Positions 14,193 through 22,646 of a DNA stretch of 64,000 nucleotides are shown one piece after another; position 1 is the stretch's first letter; each line of letters starts with the position of its first letter. This DNA comes from Rugosimonospora sp040255525. GTDB taxonomy: Bacteria; Actinomycetota; Actinomycetes; Mycobacteriales; Micromonosporaceae. A program made the position numbers and the translations under genes. The stretch is taken from NCBI GenBank assembly GCA_040255525.1, contig JBDZVD010000026.1:1-64000 (forward strand), written 5' to 3'. The notes under the pieces are model-generated. The model had not been told where the DNA came from and did no database searches. It was given only the letters and a program-made list of their open reading frames with translations.

Positions 14193-14486
14193 TCAAATCG
14201 CGCATAGGGCGGCGACGTGGAAAAGGTCTTGCGCCCGGCGTTCCGCACGGTCGGCGACGGGTTCTCGGAGCCGGCCGGCGGGCGTGCCGGTCAGTAGCCG
14301 CGTGCGCGGCGGTAGAGGTTGCGCAGCGGGCGACCCCGGCGGCACTCCCAAGTGGTCGTTGCGGTACCGCGGGCGCGGCAGCAGTTCGGGTGCGTACCGC
14401 AGGTCACAGTCCGCGCTGGCCGCGATCCGCTCGGCGTACTCCGGTTCGAGATAGCTGGCGATGAGGATGGTCGGACGGCGTCTCAC
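14193..14486 (-). pseudogene. Truncated D-2-hydroxyacid dehydrogenase
   Basis: GTG 14486 with AAGGA upstream begins a typical N-terminus of the family (RRPTILIASYLEPEYAER, then LRYAPELLPRPRYRNDHLG), but after about 55 residues the similarity stops and only a short unrelated tail follows to the stop at 14193. The NAD-binding Rossmann domain and catalytic Arg/Glu/His are missing. It therefore looks like a 3'-truncated relic whose start and ribosome site survive. Confidence 0.6.
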
Positions 14487-14525
14487 GTGGTTCCTTCGTG
14501 GCGGCTACGGGACCACACCGCAGGC

Positions 14526-14657
14526 GTGCGGGGTGCCCGGCCCGGCACCCCGCACGGTGCGCGGGATCCCGGCTGTCCGACCGCCTGTCGTCAGCAATGG
14601 TCACCCCGGATTCTCCGGGGTGCGGCCCCGGCGCCCGCGGCGGGGCCGCACCGGAGG
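14526..14657 (+). promoter_or_regulatory. Leader with three strong, partly exclusive stem-loops
   Basis: Hairpin 1: GTGCGGGGTGCC (14526-14537) pairs perfectly with GGCACCCCGCAC (14544-14555). Hairpin 2: CACCCCGGA (14602-14610), loop TTC, TCCGGGGTG (14614-14622). Hairpin 3: left arm 14613-14629 (ending TGCGGCCCC) with right arm 14642-14657 (beginning GGGGCCGCA), about 15 pairs with a 2-base bulge. Hairpins 2 and 3 share bases 14614-14622 and cannot form together, as in attenuators and riboswitch expression platforms. The region precedes the flavin reductase gene (14778) on the plus strand; whether it is transcribed is unknown. No known riboswitch class is recognised. Confidence 0.45.
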
Positions 14658-14777
14658 GCTCAACACGTGGTCCGATCCCCGCCAGACGCCGGCGCCCGGG
14701 GCGCGCAGAGTGGGTGGTGGCCGCGGCGCGGGCGTGCCGGGGCCGGCGGAAATCATGTCCCATGGGAAGGCGGAACA

Positions 14778-15407
14778 ATGCACGTGGTCCCCGGTCTGAA
14801 AGTGCTCTACTTCGGGACCCCGGTGGTGCTCATCAGCTCGCGCAACGAGGACGGGACGGCCAACCTCGCGCCGATGTCCTCGGCGTGGTGGCTCGGCCAG
14901 AACTGCATGCTCGGGCTGGGCAACAGCGGCCAGACGGGCAGGAACCTGCGGCGCGAACGCGAGTGCGTGCTCAACCTGCCGTCGGCGGCGATGGTCGACG
15001 CGGTCGACCGCCTCGCCCTGACCACCGGCCGGCCGGACGTCCCGGACTCCAAGGCGCGGCAGGGCTACCGGCACGAGCCGGACAAGTTCGGCACGGCCGG
15101 GCTGACCGAGCAGCCCTCCGAGGTCGTCCGGGCGCCCCGGGTCGCCCAGTGCCCGATCCAGCTGGAGTGCCGGCTGGTCGCGGCGCACCCGTTCAGCGAC
15201 TTCGCCACGGCGTACGAGGTCGAGGTGCTCCGCGCCCACGTGGACGAGCAGCTGGTCATCCCGGGGACGCACTACGTCGACCCGGTGGGCTGGGATCCGC
15301 TCATCATGAAGTTCTGCGAGTTCTTCGGCGGCGGGGACAACCTGCACCCGTCGCGGCTGGCCGCTGGTTGGCAGATGCCGCACCGGCTGCAACCGACCCC
15401 GGCATGA
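14778..15407 (+). CDS. Flavin reductase-like FMN-binding protein
   Basis: 209 residues from ATG 14778 with GGAAGGCGG upstream. The N-terminal half has the flavin reductase split-barrel pattern (GTPVVLISSRNEDGTANLAP, MSSAWWLGQNCMLGLG, ECVLNLPSAAMVDAVDRLA), followed by the DPVGWDPLIMKFCEFFGGG region typical of this actinobacterial subgroup. It should bind FMN and act in flavin reduction or as a small oxidoreductase. A leader with alternative hairpins precedes it. It converges on the SufR-like regulator with a 26-base gap. Confidence 0.82.
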   Translation: MHVVPGLKVLYFGTPVVLISSRNEDGTANLAPMSSAWWLGQNCMLGLGNSGQTGRNLRRERECVLNLPSAAMVDAVDRLALTTGRPDVPDSKARQGYRHEPDKFGTAGLTEQPSEVVRAPRVAQCPIQLECRLVAAHPFSDFATAYEVEVLRAHVDEQLVIPGTHYVDPVGWDPLIMKFCEFFGGGDNLHPSRLAAGWQMPHRLQPTPA

Positions 15408-15433
15408 GCGGGCCGGGCCGCGGGAGGCCGGGG

Positions 15434-16084
15434 CTAACCCGGCTGGGTCACCTCCACACAGCACTCGCCGGGCGCGGGGGCGAGCCTCGCGCAGCATTCG
15501 CCGACCCCGAGCCCCTCGACGAGACCGCCGATGAAGGCGAGATTGAGCCCGCACACCAGCGCCGGCTGCTCGGCGGCCAGCACGTGGAACGGGCAGTTGG
15601 TCAGCCGGATCCGACCGTCCACCGGGACGGGGCGGTACCCGGCGTGGGCCAGCGCGCCGACCAGGCCGGCACCGGCCGCCCGCGCCCGGGCACCCCACTC
15701 GTGCCCGTAGCGCCGGGCGTGGCGGCGGACCGCGTCGTCGGCGTGCGCCGGGTCGTCGGCGACCGCGTCGGCGAGAATCCGGGCGGCCAGCCCGTATTCT
15801 CGCTCGGGTAGCGACACGGCGACCTCGGCGCGGGTCGGCTCGTACACCTTCGGTGCCCGGCCGCGGCCGCGCGGCTGGTCGGCGCGGGGTTCGTAGCGGG
15901 TGCGCAGCAGGCCGGCGACGGCCAGCTTGTCGAGGTGGAAAGCGGCGAGCCCGCGCGAGATGCCGAGCGCGTCGGCGGCCTCCTCCCGGGACACCGGGTG
16001 AGCGGCCCGCTGCACGTACTCGAAGAGCGCGCGGCGACCGTCGTCGGCGAGCGCCGCCACCGCGTCCCAGGCTCCGGTCACCAC
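15434..16084 (-). CDS. SufR-like helix-turn-helix regulator with cysteine-rich C-terminus
   Basis: 216 residues. The N-terminus is a winged HTH (LADDGRRALFEYVQRAAHPV, EEAADALGISRGLAAFHLDKL). The C-terminal region holds NCPFH, ALVCGLN and GECC plus a second GECC, a cysteine array like that of SufR-type proteins that hold an Fe-S cluster. It may sense Fe-S status, iron or redox state. Two adjacent GTG codons (16084, 16081) are possible starts; no strong ribosome site is seen, so the mRNA may be leaderless. It is divergent from folE, with a palindrome directly in front of its start. Confidence 0.75.
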   Translation of the reverse strand: MVTGAWDAVAALADDGRRALFEYVQRAAHPVSREEAADALGISRGLAAFHLDKLAVAGLLRTRYEPRADQPRGRGRAPKVYEPTRAEVAVSLPEREYGLAARILADAVADDPAHADDAVRRHARRYGHEWGARARAAGAGLVGALAHAGYRPVPVDGRIRLTNCPFHVLAAEQPALVCGLNLAFIGGLVEGLGVGECCARLAPAPGECCVEVTQPG

Positions 16085-16088
16085 CGCA

Positions 16089-16121
16089 GAATATCACAAG
16101 CGTTCGCTATTGAAAATATTC
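16089..16121. promoter_or_regulatory. Nested palindrome between SufR-like gene and folE
   Basis: Inner arms AGCG (16099-16102) and CGCT (16105-16108) around TT, with flanking CA/TG, inside outer arms GAATAT (16089-16094) and ATATTC (16116-16121). It begins 5 bases upstream of the regulator start, fitting autoregulation, and 70 bases from folE. AT-rich compared with surroundings. Confidence 0.5.
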
Positions 16122-16189
16122 CGGTCCGGGTGCAGCATCGGTGCCAGCACGATCAACCGATGGCGACAACCCCTCTGGAGGCGGCCGCG

Positions 16190-16831
16190 ATGACGCTGGC
16201 GGACTACCGAACCGTTGCGACACAGACCGGCGAACGGCGCCATGCGACCGAACCGCTCCGCGTGGTCGGGGATCAACCGGCGGCGGACCTGCCGCTGGCC
16301 GAGCGGGCCGCCGCCGACTTCCTGCGCGCGCTCGGGCTGGACCTCGACGCCGACGGGCTGGCGGACACGCCCCGGCGCATGGCCGCCGCCTACGCCGAAC
16401 TGCTCACACCGCGAGAGTTCAACCTCACCACGTTCGCCAACGAGGAGGGTTACGACGAGCTGGTGCTGGCCCGCGACATCCCGATCCGGTCGATGTGCGA
16501 GCACCACCTGCTGCCCTTCATCGGTGTCGCCCACGTCGGGTACCTGCCGGCCAGCCGGATCCTCGGGCTGTCGAAGCTGGCCCGGGTGGTGGAGCTGTTC
16601 GCGCACGGGCCGCAGGTGCAGGAGCGGCTCACCAAACAGATCGCGGACTGGCTGGACCGCCAGCTCAGCCCGCGTGGCGTCGGCGTGGTCATCGAGGCCG
16701 AACACCTGTGCATGACGCTGCGCGGCGTTCAGGCCACCGGCAGTCGCACGCTCACCTCGGCGCTGACCGGGGCGCTGCGGCAGGATCCCCGCTCGCGCGT
16801 CGAGTTTCTCACCCTGACCGGGGCGAAGTAG
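16190..16831 (+). CDS. folE: GTP cyclohydrolase I
   Basis: 213 residues from ATG 16190, chosen because GGAGG lies about 9 bases upstream; the in-frame ATG 16160 lacks one. It converts GTP to 7,8-dihydroneopterin triphosphate, the first step to tetrahydrofolate and related pterins. Zinc ligands are present: Cys103 and His106 in SMCEHHLLPF and Cys174 in EHLCMTLRGV. Other family marks are DTPRRMAAAYAELL, GYLPASRILGLSKLARVVE and RGVQATGSRTLTS. Length is normal for FolE1. It stands apart from other folate genes and is divergent from the SufR-like regulator, which may control it; its last 23 bases overlap a convergent small gene. Confidence 0.95.
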   Translation: MTLADYRTVATQTGERRHATEPLRVVGDQPAADLPLAERAAADFLRALGLDLDADGLADTPRRMAAAYAELLTPREFNLTTFANEEGYDELVLARDIPIRSMCEHHLLPFIGVAHVGYLPASRILGLSKLARVVELFAHGPQVQERLTKQIADWLDRQLSPRGVGVVIEAEHLCMTLRGVQATGSRTLTSALTGALRQDPRSRVEFLTLTGAK

Positions 16832-17030
16832 GGGCGATCGAGGCCGGTCCGCCCGCCGCGAAGGGCCCGCCCGGCCGCCGCGCGTACTCGGGCAGCCGCA
16901 TGTGCAGCAATCCGAAGAAGGCATCCGACAGCCCGGCGATGGGCGCCATGATCCAGTCGAACGTGAACTCGGTCAGGGGCCCGGAGCCGCCGTACCCGCG
17001 GTCTCCGGTCTGGTCCGGAAGTGCGTACAT
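16809..17030 (-). CDS. 73-residue hypothetical protein
   Basis: ATG 17030 has GGAGGG just upstream (minus strand). The peptide begins MYALPDQTGDRGYGG and has a central amphipathic/hydrophobic stretch (FDWIMAPIAGLSDAFFGLL), then an Arg/Pro/Gly tail. It is not recognised. Its end overlaps the 3' end of folE on the other strand. An AT-rich region at 17060-17110 with repeated TGCAT motifs probably holds its promoter. Confidence 0.5.
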   Translation of the reverse strand: MYALPDQTGDRGYGGSGPLTEFTFDWIMAPIAGLSDAFFGLLHMRLPEYARRPGGPFAAGGPASIAPTSPRSG

Positions 17031-17202
17031 GATCCCTCCAGGACTGGTCTGACACCCCCAGAGTCCCACCAATACATGCACTATGCAAACACTGCTCCAT
17101 GCATGGATCATTGTCGCGCGCCGCGAACCCGGTTCATCGACGCCGCGGGCGCCCCACCGCAACCGCCGGGGAACGGCCCCGGCGCGACCGGCGGGCGCGC
17201 GG

Positions 17203-17451
17203 TCACCAGCGGTCGCGGTGGACGACCCCGTCGAACGGGCGCCGGTCGGGCTTGGTCACCCGCCGCGTCGCGCGGCCGGCCCGGCAGCCGACGCCGAGCG
17301 GGAACGCGACCACGTGGTCGTCCGGTACGCCCAGGATCTCGCGCGCCCGCTGCCGGTCACCGGCGGGCGAGTGCCCGGTCCCGATGCCCAGGTCCGCCGC
17401 CGCGAGCATCATCGCGAAGGTCACCTGGCCGAGGCAGTCAACGACCCGGCG
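17203..17451 (-). pseudogene. C-terminal fragment of a nitroreductase
   Basis: The minus-strand frame ending at 17203 reads QVTFAMMLAAADLGIGTGH, EILGVPDDHVVAFPLGVGC and KPDRRPFDGVVHRDRW, the last third of a nitroreductase-family FMN enzyme. Upstream of about 17451 the similarity ends and no N-terminal FMN-binding part exists. It is a 5'-truncated relic between the small protein and the PanE-like gene. Confidence 0.65.
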
Positions 17452-17609
17452 CGGTCGTCCGGAGCCCAGCCTGGTCCTCGTGGGTCCACGATGGACGCGG
17501 TCCACGGTGGACGCGCCGCCACGGGCCAGTGGCGGCAGTGGCGGGACCGGCACCACTTTCGGCTCGGCCGTGGTGGGCGGCGCCGGAGCCGGTGACTACT
17601 GTGGGGCGC

Positions 17610-18548
17610 GTGAGCGATCCTTCGTGGAGCGTGGCGGTCGTCGGGCCCGGTGGCGTCGGTGGCCTGCTCGGTGCGCTGCTGGCCCGTGCCGGTCACCGGG
17701 TCGTGTTCGTCGCCAGACCGGGCACCGCCGAGGCGCTGAACACCGGCGGCCTGACCATCCACAGTGTACAGTTCGGCGACTTCCGCGTACCCGCGGCCGC
17801 CGCCACGCGGCTCGACGGTCCGGTCGACGCGTGCGTCCTGGCCGTCAAGGCGACCGCGCTGGACGCCGCCCTGGCGCAGGTGCCGCCCGGCGCGCTCGGC
17901 GACGGGCTGGTGCTGCCCCTGCTCAACGGAGTCGACCACATGTCCGTGCTGCGTACCCGGTACCCGGCCGCTCAGGTCGCCGCCGGCGCGATCCAGGTGG
18001 AGACGACGCGGGTCGCCCCCGGCCGGATCGAGCACACCAGCCCGTTCTCCGGGATCGAGATGGCCAGCGACACCGCGCCGGCCGGCCGCGTCGAAGCACT
18101 GGCGCAGCGGCTGCGGCGGGCCGGGCTCGACGTGCGCGTGCGCGACAGCGAGACCGCCGTGCTCTGGGACAAGCTCGCGTTCCTGGCCCCGCTGGCGCTG
18201 GTGACGACGTACGCGGGCGCACCGGCCGGGACGGTGCGCACTCGGTGGCGGGACACCCTGGAGGCCGTCATCGGCGAGGTCGCGTCGGTGGCCGCGGCCG
18301 CCGGTGCGCCGGTCGACCCGGCGGCGATCCTGGCCAGGTTCGACCGGATACCGGCGGCCATGAAGTCCTCGATGCAGCGCGACGCCGAAGCCGGCCGCCC
18401 CCTCGAACTGGACGCGGTCGGCGCCGCCGTCCTGCGGGCCGCCGACCGGTACGGCCTCGCCACACCGGTCACCGCGCGGCTGGTGACGGAGCTGGGCAGC
18501 CGCGAGGGTGACGCAGGCACCCGCGCGGCGACCGGAGCGGCCGGATAG
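17610..18548 (+). CDS. 2-dehydropantoate 2-reductase-like (PanE/ApbA) protein
   Basis: 312 residues from GTG 17610, where the nucleotide-binding motif VAVVGPGGVGGLLGALLARAG begins within ten residues; the frame extends upstream only as non-coding sequence. Family marks: the LAVKATALDAAL and LPLLNGVDHM segments, the catalytic Lys in LWDKLAFLAPLALVTTY, and the substrate-binding SSMQRDAEAGRPLELDAV near the C-terminus. It would reduce ketopantoate (or a related 2-keto acid) with NADPH. It stands alone, so a role in pantothenate synthesis is not confirmed by context. Confidence 0.85.
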   Translation: MSDPSWSVAVVGPGGVGGLLGALLARAGHRVVFVARPGTAEALNTGGLTIHSVQFGDFRVPAAAATRLDGPVDACVLAVKATALDAALAQVPPGALGDGLVLPLLNGVDHMSVLRTRYPAAQVAAGAIQVETTRVAPGRIEHTSPFSGIEMASDTAPAGRVEALAQRLRRAGLDVRVRDSETAVLWDKLAFLAPLALVTTYAGAPAGTVRTRWRDTLEAVIGEVASVAAAAGAPVDPAAILARFDRIPAAMKSSMQRDAEAGRPLELDAVGAAVLRAADRYGLATPVTARLVTELGSREGDAGTRAATGAAG

Positions 18549-18680
18549 CCGATTCCGGCCGCCGAACGCCCCCGCGAGGGCGGGCGCCGACGGGTGGTGG
18601 GTGGCAGCGCCGGTCCTCCTGCCCGGCGGTACTCTACCGCGGCTCACCTCACTCGACTTTCGGCCTGACCGGGGGCATGG

Positions 18681-20642
18681 ATGGGATCGACTCTCAGCGA
18701 GCGGACCGAGGAGCCCGAAGGACCGCCGCGGCCGCGGGTCGGCGACGGCCCCGGCCCCGGGCCGGACCAGCCGCCCGGCGACGGGGCCGACCCCGGCTCC
18801 GGCTCCGGCGGCCGGGTACCCGGTGCGGTCGTGGCGGCGCGGCCGCTGCTGTTCGCCGCCGCCGCCGCGCTGGTCGTGCTGGCGATCCACGTGCTGTCGA
18901 TCCTCGCCAGCTTCAACCCGTACTCCGGCCGCACCCAGTACGGGCTGCACGCCGGGTCGCTCGTCGTCGCCGCGGTGGCCGTGTGCGCGACGTGGTGGGC
19001 GCGGCGGCGCGGCCAGACCTGGGACGCCGACCTGATCCCGGCCCTGTTCGGCGGCCTGGGCGCGTTGACGATGCTCACCGCGCTGCACGGCACACCGTTC
19101 GACGTGTCCGGGTTGAGCGGCGACCAGGCGTACCGGAGCGAGGCGGTGACCCGGTTCGCGGACTCCTGGTGGGGCGGCGACTACACCTACCGCGGGCGGC
19201 CCGCCTACTACGCGCCGGCATTCTTCTGGGTACTGGGACGCACCGCCGCGCTCACCGGTACGGCACCGTGGCACATGCTCAAGTTCGGAACCGTCGCGGT
19301 CGCGTTCCTCGCGCCGATCGTGTCGTTCCTGCTGTGGCGGCGCGTCGTGCCGCCCCGCGTCGCCGCGCTCATCTCCGCGGTCCCGCTCATCGTGCCCGGC
19401 CTGGACGAGACCTACGCCTGGCTCGTGCAGGTCGCGTTCATTCCCTGGTGGCTTCTGGCCGGGCACGGGCTGGCCCGGCGGGGGCTGCGGCGACCGCATC
19501 CGGTCGTGCTGGGCCTCGTCGGCGCCCTGCTGTTCACTACCTATTACTACTACTTCTACCTGATCCCGCTCGCGCTCGGCCTGCACCTGACCGTCGCACG
19601 CTGGCGCCGGGAGTTCAGCTGGCGCGAACTCGGCCGCACCGGCGTCACGCTCGGCGTCGCCGCGCTGGGTTCGGCACCGTTCTGGGCGCCGCTGGCGTGG
19701 AACTTCCTCACCGCCCCCGGGTTCGAGTCCCTCAACAACAGGTGGATCACGCTGAACTCGGGCCGGCTCGGCCTGCCGATGCTCGACCCGTCCGTGCTCG
19801 GCGTGCTGTGCCTCATCGGTCTGATCTACCTCGTCGTGACGGCCCGGGAGGCGCTGTCCCGGTCGCTTCTCGTGCTGGTCGTCGCGATGTATCTGTGGCA
19901 CGCTCTGGGTTTCGTCTTCCTGGCCGTCAACGAACCGCTGATGTCGTTCCGCATGCGGGAACTGATCCCGCTGGTGCTGCTCGCCGCGGCCGCGATCGCC
20001 CTGGCACGGGCGAGCGCCTTGGCCGCGGCGCACCTTCCGGCGCCGACCGCCTGGCGGTTGACCGCCGCGGGTGCCGCGCTGCTCGCGGTGTTCGCCGGCG
20101 ACGGATTCGTCACCACGGTCACCGGGGACAGCCGCGTCACCGCCGCGCACAACCAGACCCTGCCGGACGGCAGCCTGCCCCCGTTCCACCGGAACGACGC
20201 CAAGGCGTCCTCCTCGCCACCGGATCGGGACCGGGCCATCATCGACGCGGAGTACACCGGTCCCGGCCGGCCCGTCGTCCTGACCGACCGGGCCGACCTG
20301 ATGGCCACCAACCCGTACTACGGCTTCGTGCAGTGGAACGCCAACTACTCCCACCCGACGGCCCAGTACCACGCGCGCCTGGACTTCCTCGACGACCTGG
20401 CCGGCTCGCGTACACCGGCCGAGTTCGCCGAGCGGACCGGCAACAACCCGTACGACCGCATCGACGTTCTGGTCCTGCGCTACGACCGGAACTCGCTGAC
20501 GTTCCGCACCTACGACGACGCCTTCCCGTTCGGCACGAAGGCCCGGGTGATCAGGTTCCCGGTCGACCTCGTCCAGCCGCGGTACTTCCAGCTGAGCACG
20601 GTGGACGGATATGTGGTCGCGGTACGCCGGCCGGCGAGCTGA
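18681..20642 (+). CDS. AftA-like membrane arabinofuranosyltransferase
   Basis: 653 residues. After a Pro/Gly-rich cytoplasmic N-terminus (1-50) there are about eleven hydrophobic segments and then an extracytoplasmic C-terminal domain (about 480-653). The first large loop (LSGDQAYRSEAVTRFADSWW) and the overall plan match GT-C glycosyltransferases of the AftA (galactan 5-O-arabinofuranosyltransferase) family, which prime arabinan on cell-wall galactan using decaprenyl-phosphoryl arabinose. This would fit an actinobacterium with arabinose in its wall. Start ATG 18681; an adjacent ATG at 18677 is in another frame. No other arabinogalactan genes are nearby. Confidence 0.75.
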   Translation: MGSTLSERTEEPEGPPRPRVGDGPGPGPDQPPGDGADPGSGSGGRVPGAVVAARPLLFAAAAALVVLAIHVLSILASFNPYSGRTQYGLHAGSLVVAAVAVCATWWARRRGQTWDADLIPALFGGLGALTMLTALHGTPFDVSGLSGDQAYRSEAVTRFADSWWGGDYTYRGRPAYYAPAFFWVLGRTAALTGTAPWHMLKFGTVAVAFLAPIVSFLLWRRVVPPRVAALISAVPLIVPGLDETYAWLVQVAFIPWWLLAGHGLARRGLRRPHPVVLGLVGALLFTTYYYYFYLIPLALGLHLTVARWRREFSWRELGRTGVTLGVAALGSAPFWAPLAWNFLTAPGFESLNNRWITLNSGRLGLPMLDPSVLGVLCLIGLIYLVVTAREALSRSLLVLVVAMYLWHALGFVFLAVNEPLMSFRMRELIPLVLLAAAAIALARASALAAAHLPAPTAWRLTAAGAALLAVFAGDGFVTTVTGDSRVTAAHNQTLPDGSLPPFHRNDAKASSSPPDRDRAIIDAEYTGPGRPVVLTDRADLMATNPYYGFVQWNANYSHPTAQYHARLDFLDDLAGSRTPAEFAERTGNNPYDRIDVLVLRYDRNSLTFRTYDDAFPFGTKARVIRFPVDLVQPRYFQLSTVDGYVVAVRRPAS

Positions 20643-20652
20643 CCGGGCGGTG

Positions 20653-20702
20653 GCCGGTACGGCGGTCAGCGGTCACCGGGTGGCGATCGCCGCCGTACCG
20701 GC
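20653..20702. terminator. 13-bp-arm inverted repeat between convergent genes
   Basis: GCCGGTACGGCGG (20653-20665) and CCGCCGTACCGGC (20690-20702) match perfectly over a 24-base loop. It lies between the ends of the AftA-like gene (20642) and the leftward coiled-coil gene (20709), so it probably serves as a two-way terminator. Confidence 0.6.
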
Positions 20703-20708
20703 TCCGGA

Positions 20709-22454
20709 CTACTCCGCGTCGGCGTTGACCCTGCCCGGGTGCGGCTCACGCTGGCCGGGGAGCACGTAGCCGGCCTCGTGCCTGCTCTGGTTGGGCGCCC
20801 ACGGGTCGAACGGAACCTCGGCCGGCGGCGCCTCGCCCGCGGGCCCGTCGACGACGGGCGTCTCCCCGGTCGGTCCGGTCATCGCCTGCTGGTCGCCGGC
20901 CTGCCCCTCGACGACCGGCCCCTCGGCCGCCACCTCACCGGCGAACTGCTCGCCGCTCGGTTGCCCGGCGGCCGGTTCGACCGCCGGCTCGCCGCCCAAC
21001 GCGTGCCCCGCCCGATGCTCGGCGACCTGCTGCTCGATGGCCTGGGTTTCGATGGCCTGGGTCTCGCCCGGCTGCCCTTCCATGTCCTGCACATCGGCGC
21101 CCTGCGGATCAATCGCCTGATGCTCGCCGGTCGGCGGCTCCAGCACGTCGCTGACCGGCCGGCTCGCGCCCGTCCGGACCGGCACCATCTTGTACTCCCC
21201 GGTGTCCGAGCCGCCGTGCGCGGCGGCCGCCATCACCGCCGCGGCGGCCAGGTCGGCCACCCGCTTCGCCTCCCGCTGCACCCTGGCCCGCACGTCCTTC
21301 GCGTGCCGCTCGGCGGTGTCGGCCTGCCGGCGCGCCTCGTCCAGCCGGTTCAGCTCGTTGGTCAGGCTCTGCCGGGTCTCGACCAGGCCGTGCTTCAGCT
21401 GCGCCAGCTCCTGCTCCGCCGCGGCGCCCTCGTCCCGGGTCTGGGCCAGCTGCTGCCGGAGGCTGTCCAGTTCGGCGTGCAACTGGGCGACGACCTGCTG
21501 GCGGCTCTCGATCTCCTGCTGGACGACGCCGAGCTGCTGCTGGTGGGTGGCGTTCTGCTCGTCGGCCCGGCGGCGCAGGTCGGCGGCGTACTGCTGGGCC
21601 TCGGCGTGCAACGCGGCGGTCTTCTGCTCGGCCAGGTTGCGCTTGTGGGTCAGATCCCGATCGGCGGCCGCCTGGCGCTCCGAGATGTCCCGCTCGACGG
21701 CGGCGCGCCGCTCGCCGAGCTCCTGTTCCACGGTGGCCTGCCACTGAGCCAGTTCCTGCTGGGTCCGGGCGCGGGCGGCCTCGACCTCCTGCTGCGCCTG
21801 CGCGCGTGCGGCGTCCATCAGCGCGGCGGTCTCGGCCCGGGTGTGCTCGAGCTGCTGGGCGCTCTGCTCGCTGATCCGCCGCGCCTCCTGCTGGGCCCGC
21901 TCGTGCGCGGCCTCGCCCTCGGTGCGCAGCCGCTCGGCCAGCTCACGGATCTCGGCCAGTTCGGCCTGCGCCGCGGTGCGGCGTTCCTCGGCGTTCTTGT
22001 CGTGCTCGGCGCGCCGCGCGGTCAGCTCCTCCTCCAGATCGTGCAGCGCCTGGAGGGCCCGCTCCCGGGCGTCGGCGAGCACCTTCTCGGCGTCGGCCTG
22101 CAACTCGGCGGCGCGCTGCCCGGCGGTGCTCGTGATCGCCTCGGCCTGCTTCTCTGCCAGGGCGAGCATCTCGGTCACCAGCGGACCCAGGTCACCGAAC
22201 GACGCGCGGTCCACCTGCGGCGGGCGCTGGCGCAGGTCCATCAGCTCCGCCTGCATCTGCTGGAACTGCCCGGCGAGCTCCTGGAGCTGGCCGTAGGCTT
22301 GGTCCCGCTCCGCCGTCAGCGCCGCGAGGTCGCGCTCGACCTGCGCGACGAACTGGTCCACCTGCCGCTTCTCGTACCCGCGCCGCGCGAGCTCGAAGCC
22401 CTGCCGCGGGGCCGCGTCGTCGCGTAGCGCGAACAGATCTCCGCCGTTCGACAT
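20709..22454 (-). CDS. Scy/FilP/DivIVA-like coiled-coil cytoskeletal protein
   Basis: 581 residues from ATG 22454, behind GGAGGA. Residues about 15-45 (FELARRGYEKRQVDQFVAQ) are a DivIVA-type N-terminal motif; residues about 40-440 are a nearly unbroken coiled coil rich in Glu, Ala, Gln and Arg. The last about 130 residues are low-complexity acidic sequence built on GE/EG, QA and PA repeats (GEHQAI, GETQAIETQAIEQ). This plan resembles Scy and FilP, which organise polar growth with DivIVA in Streptomyces. It likely acts at hyphal tips or division sites as a scaffold. The promoter region has a CGTTGT/ACAACG inverted repeat at 22647. Confidence 0.75.
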   Translation of the reverse strand: MSNGGDLFALRDDAAPRQGFELARRGYEKRQVDQFVAQVERDLAALTAERDQAYGQLQELAGQFQQMQAELMDLRQRPPQVDRASFGDLGPLVTEMLALAEKQAEAITSTAGQRAAELQADAEKVLADARERALQALHDLEEELTARRAEHDKNAEERRTAAQAELAEIRELAERLRTEGEAAHERAQQEARRISEQSAQQLEHTRAETAALMDAARAQAQQEVEAARARTQQELAQWQATVEQELGERRAAVERDISERQAAADRDLTHKRNLAEQKTAALHAEAQQYAADLRRRADEQNATHQQQLGVVQQEIESRQQVVAQLHAELDSLRQQLAQTRDEGAAAEQELAQLKHGLVETRQSLTNELNRLDEARRQADTAERHAKDVRARVQREAKRVADLAAAAVMAAAAHGGSDTGEYKMVPVRTGASRPVSDVLEPPTGEHQAIDPQGADVQDMEGQPGETQAIETQAIEQQVAEHRAGHALGGEPAVEPAAGQPSGEQFAGEVAAEGPVVEGQAGDQQAMTGPTGETPVVDGPAGEAPPAEVPFDPWAPNQSRHEAGYVLPGQREPHPGRVNADAE

Positions 22455-22646
22455 GCACCATCCTCCATACGGTCGCGAGCGCGATGCCGGCGGACGAGCC
22501 ACGCCGGCAGGGCATCGCGCGGCGCGGCCGACGGACCGTCCCACCCGCCTGCAACGCCCGACACGGTACCGCCGACCTCCGGCGGCCCGGCACCCCGCCC
22601 CGCGTAACAAGTTGTCGACGTTCACACCGCGATTCACGGAGCGTCA

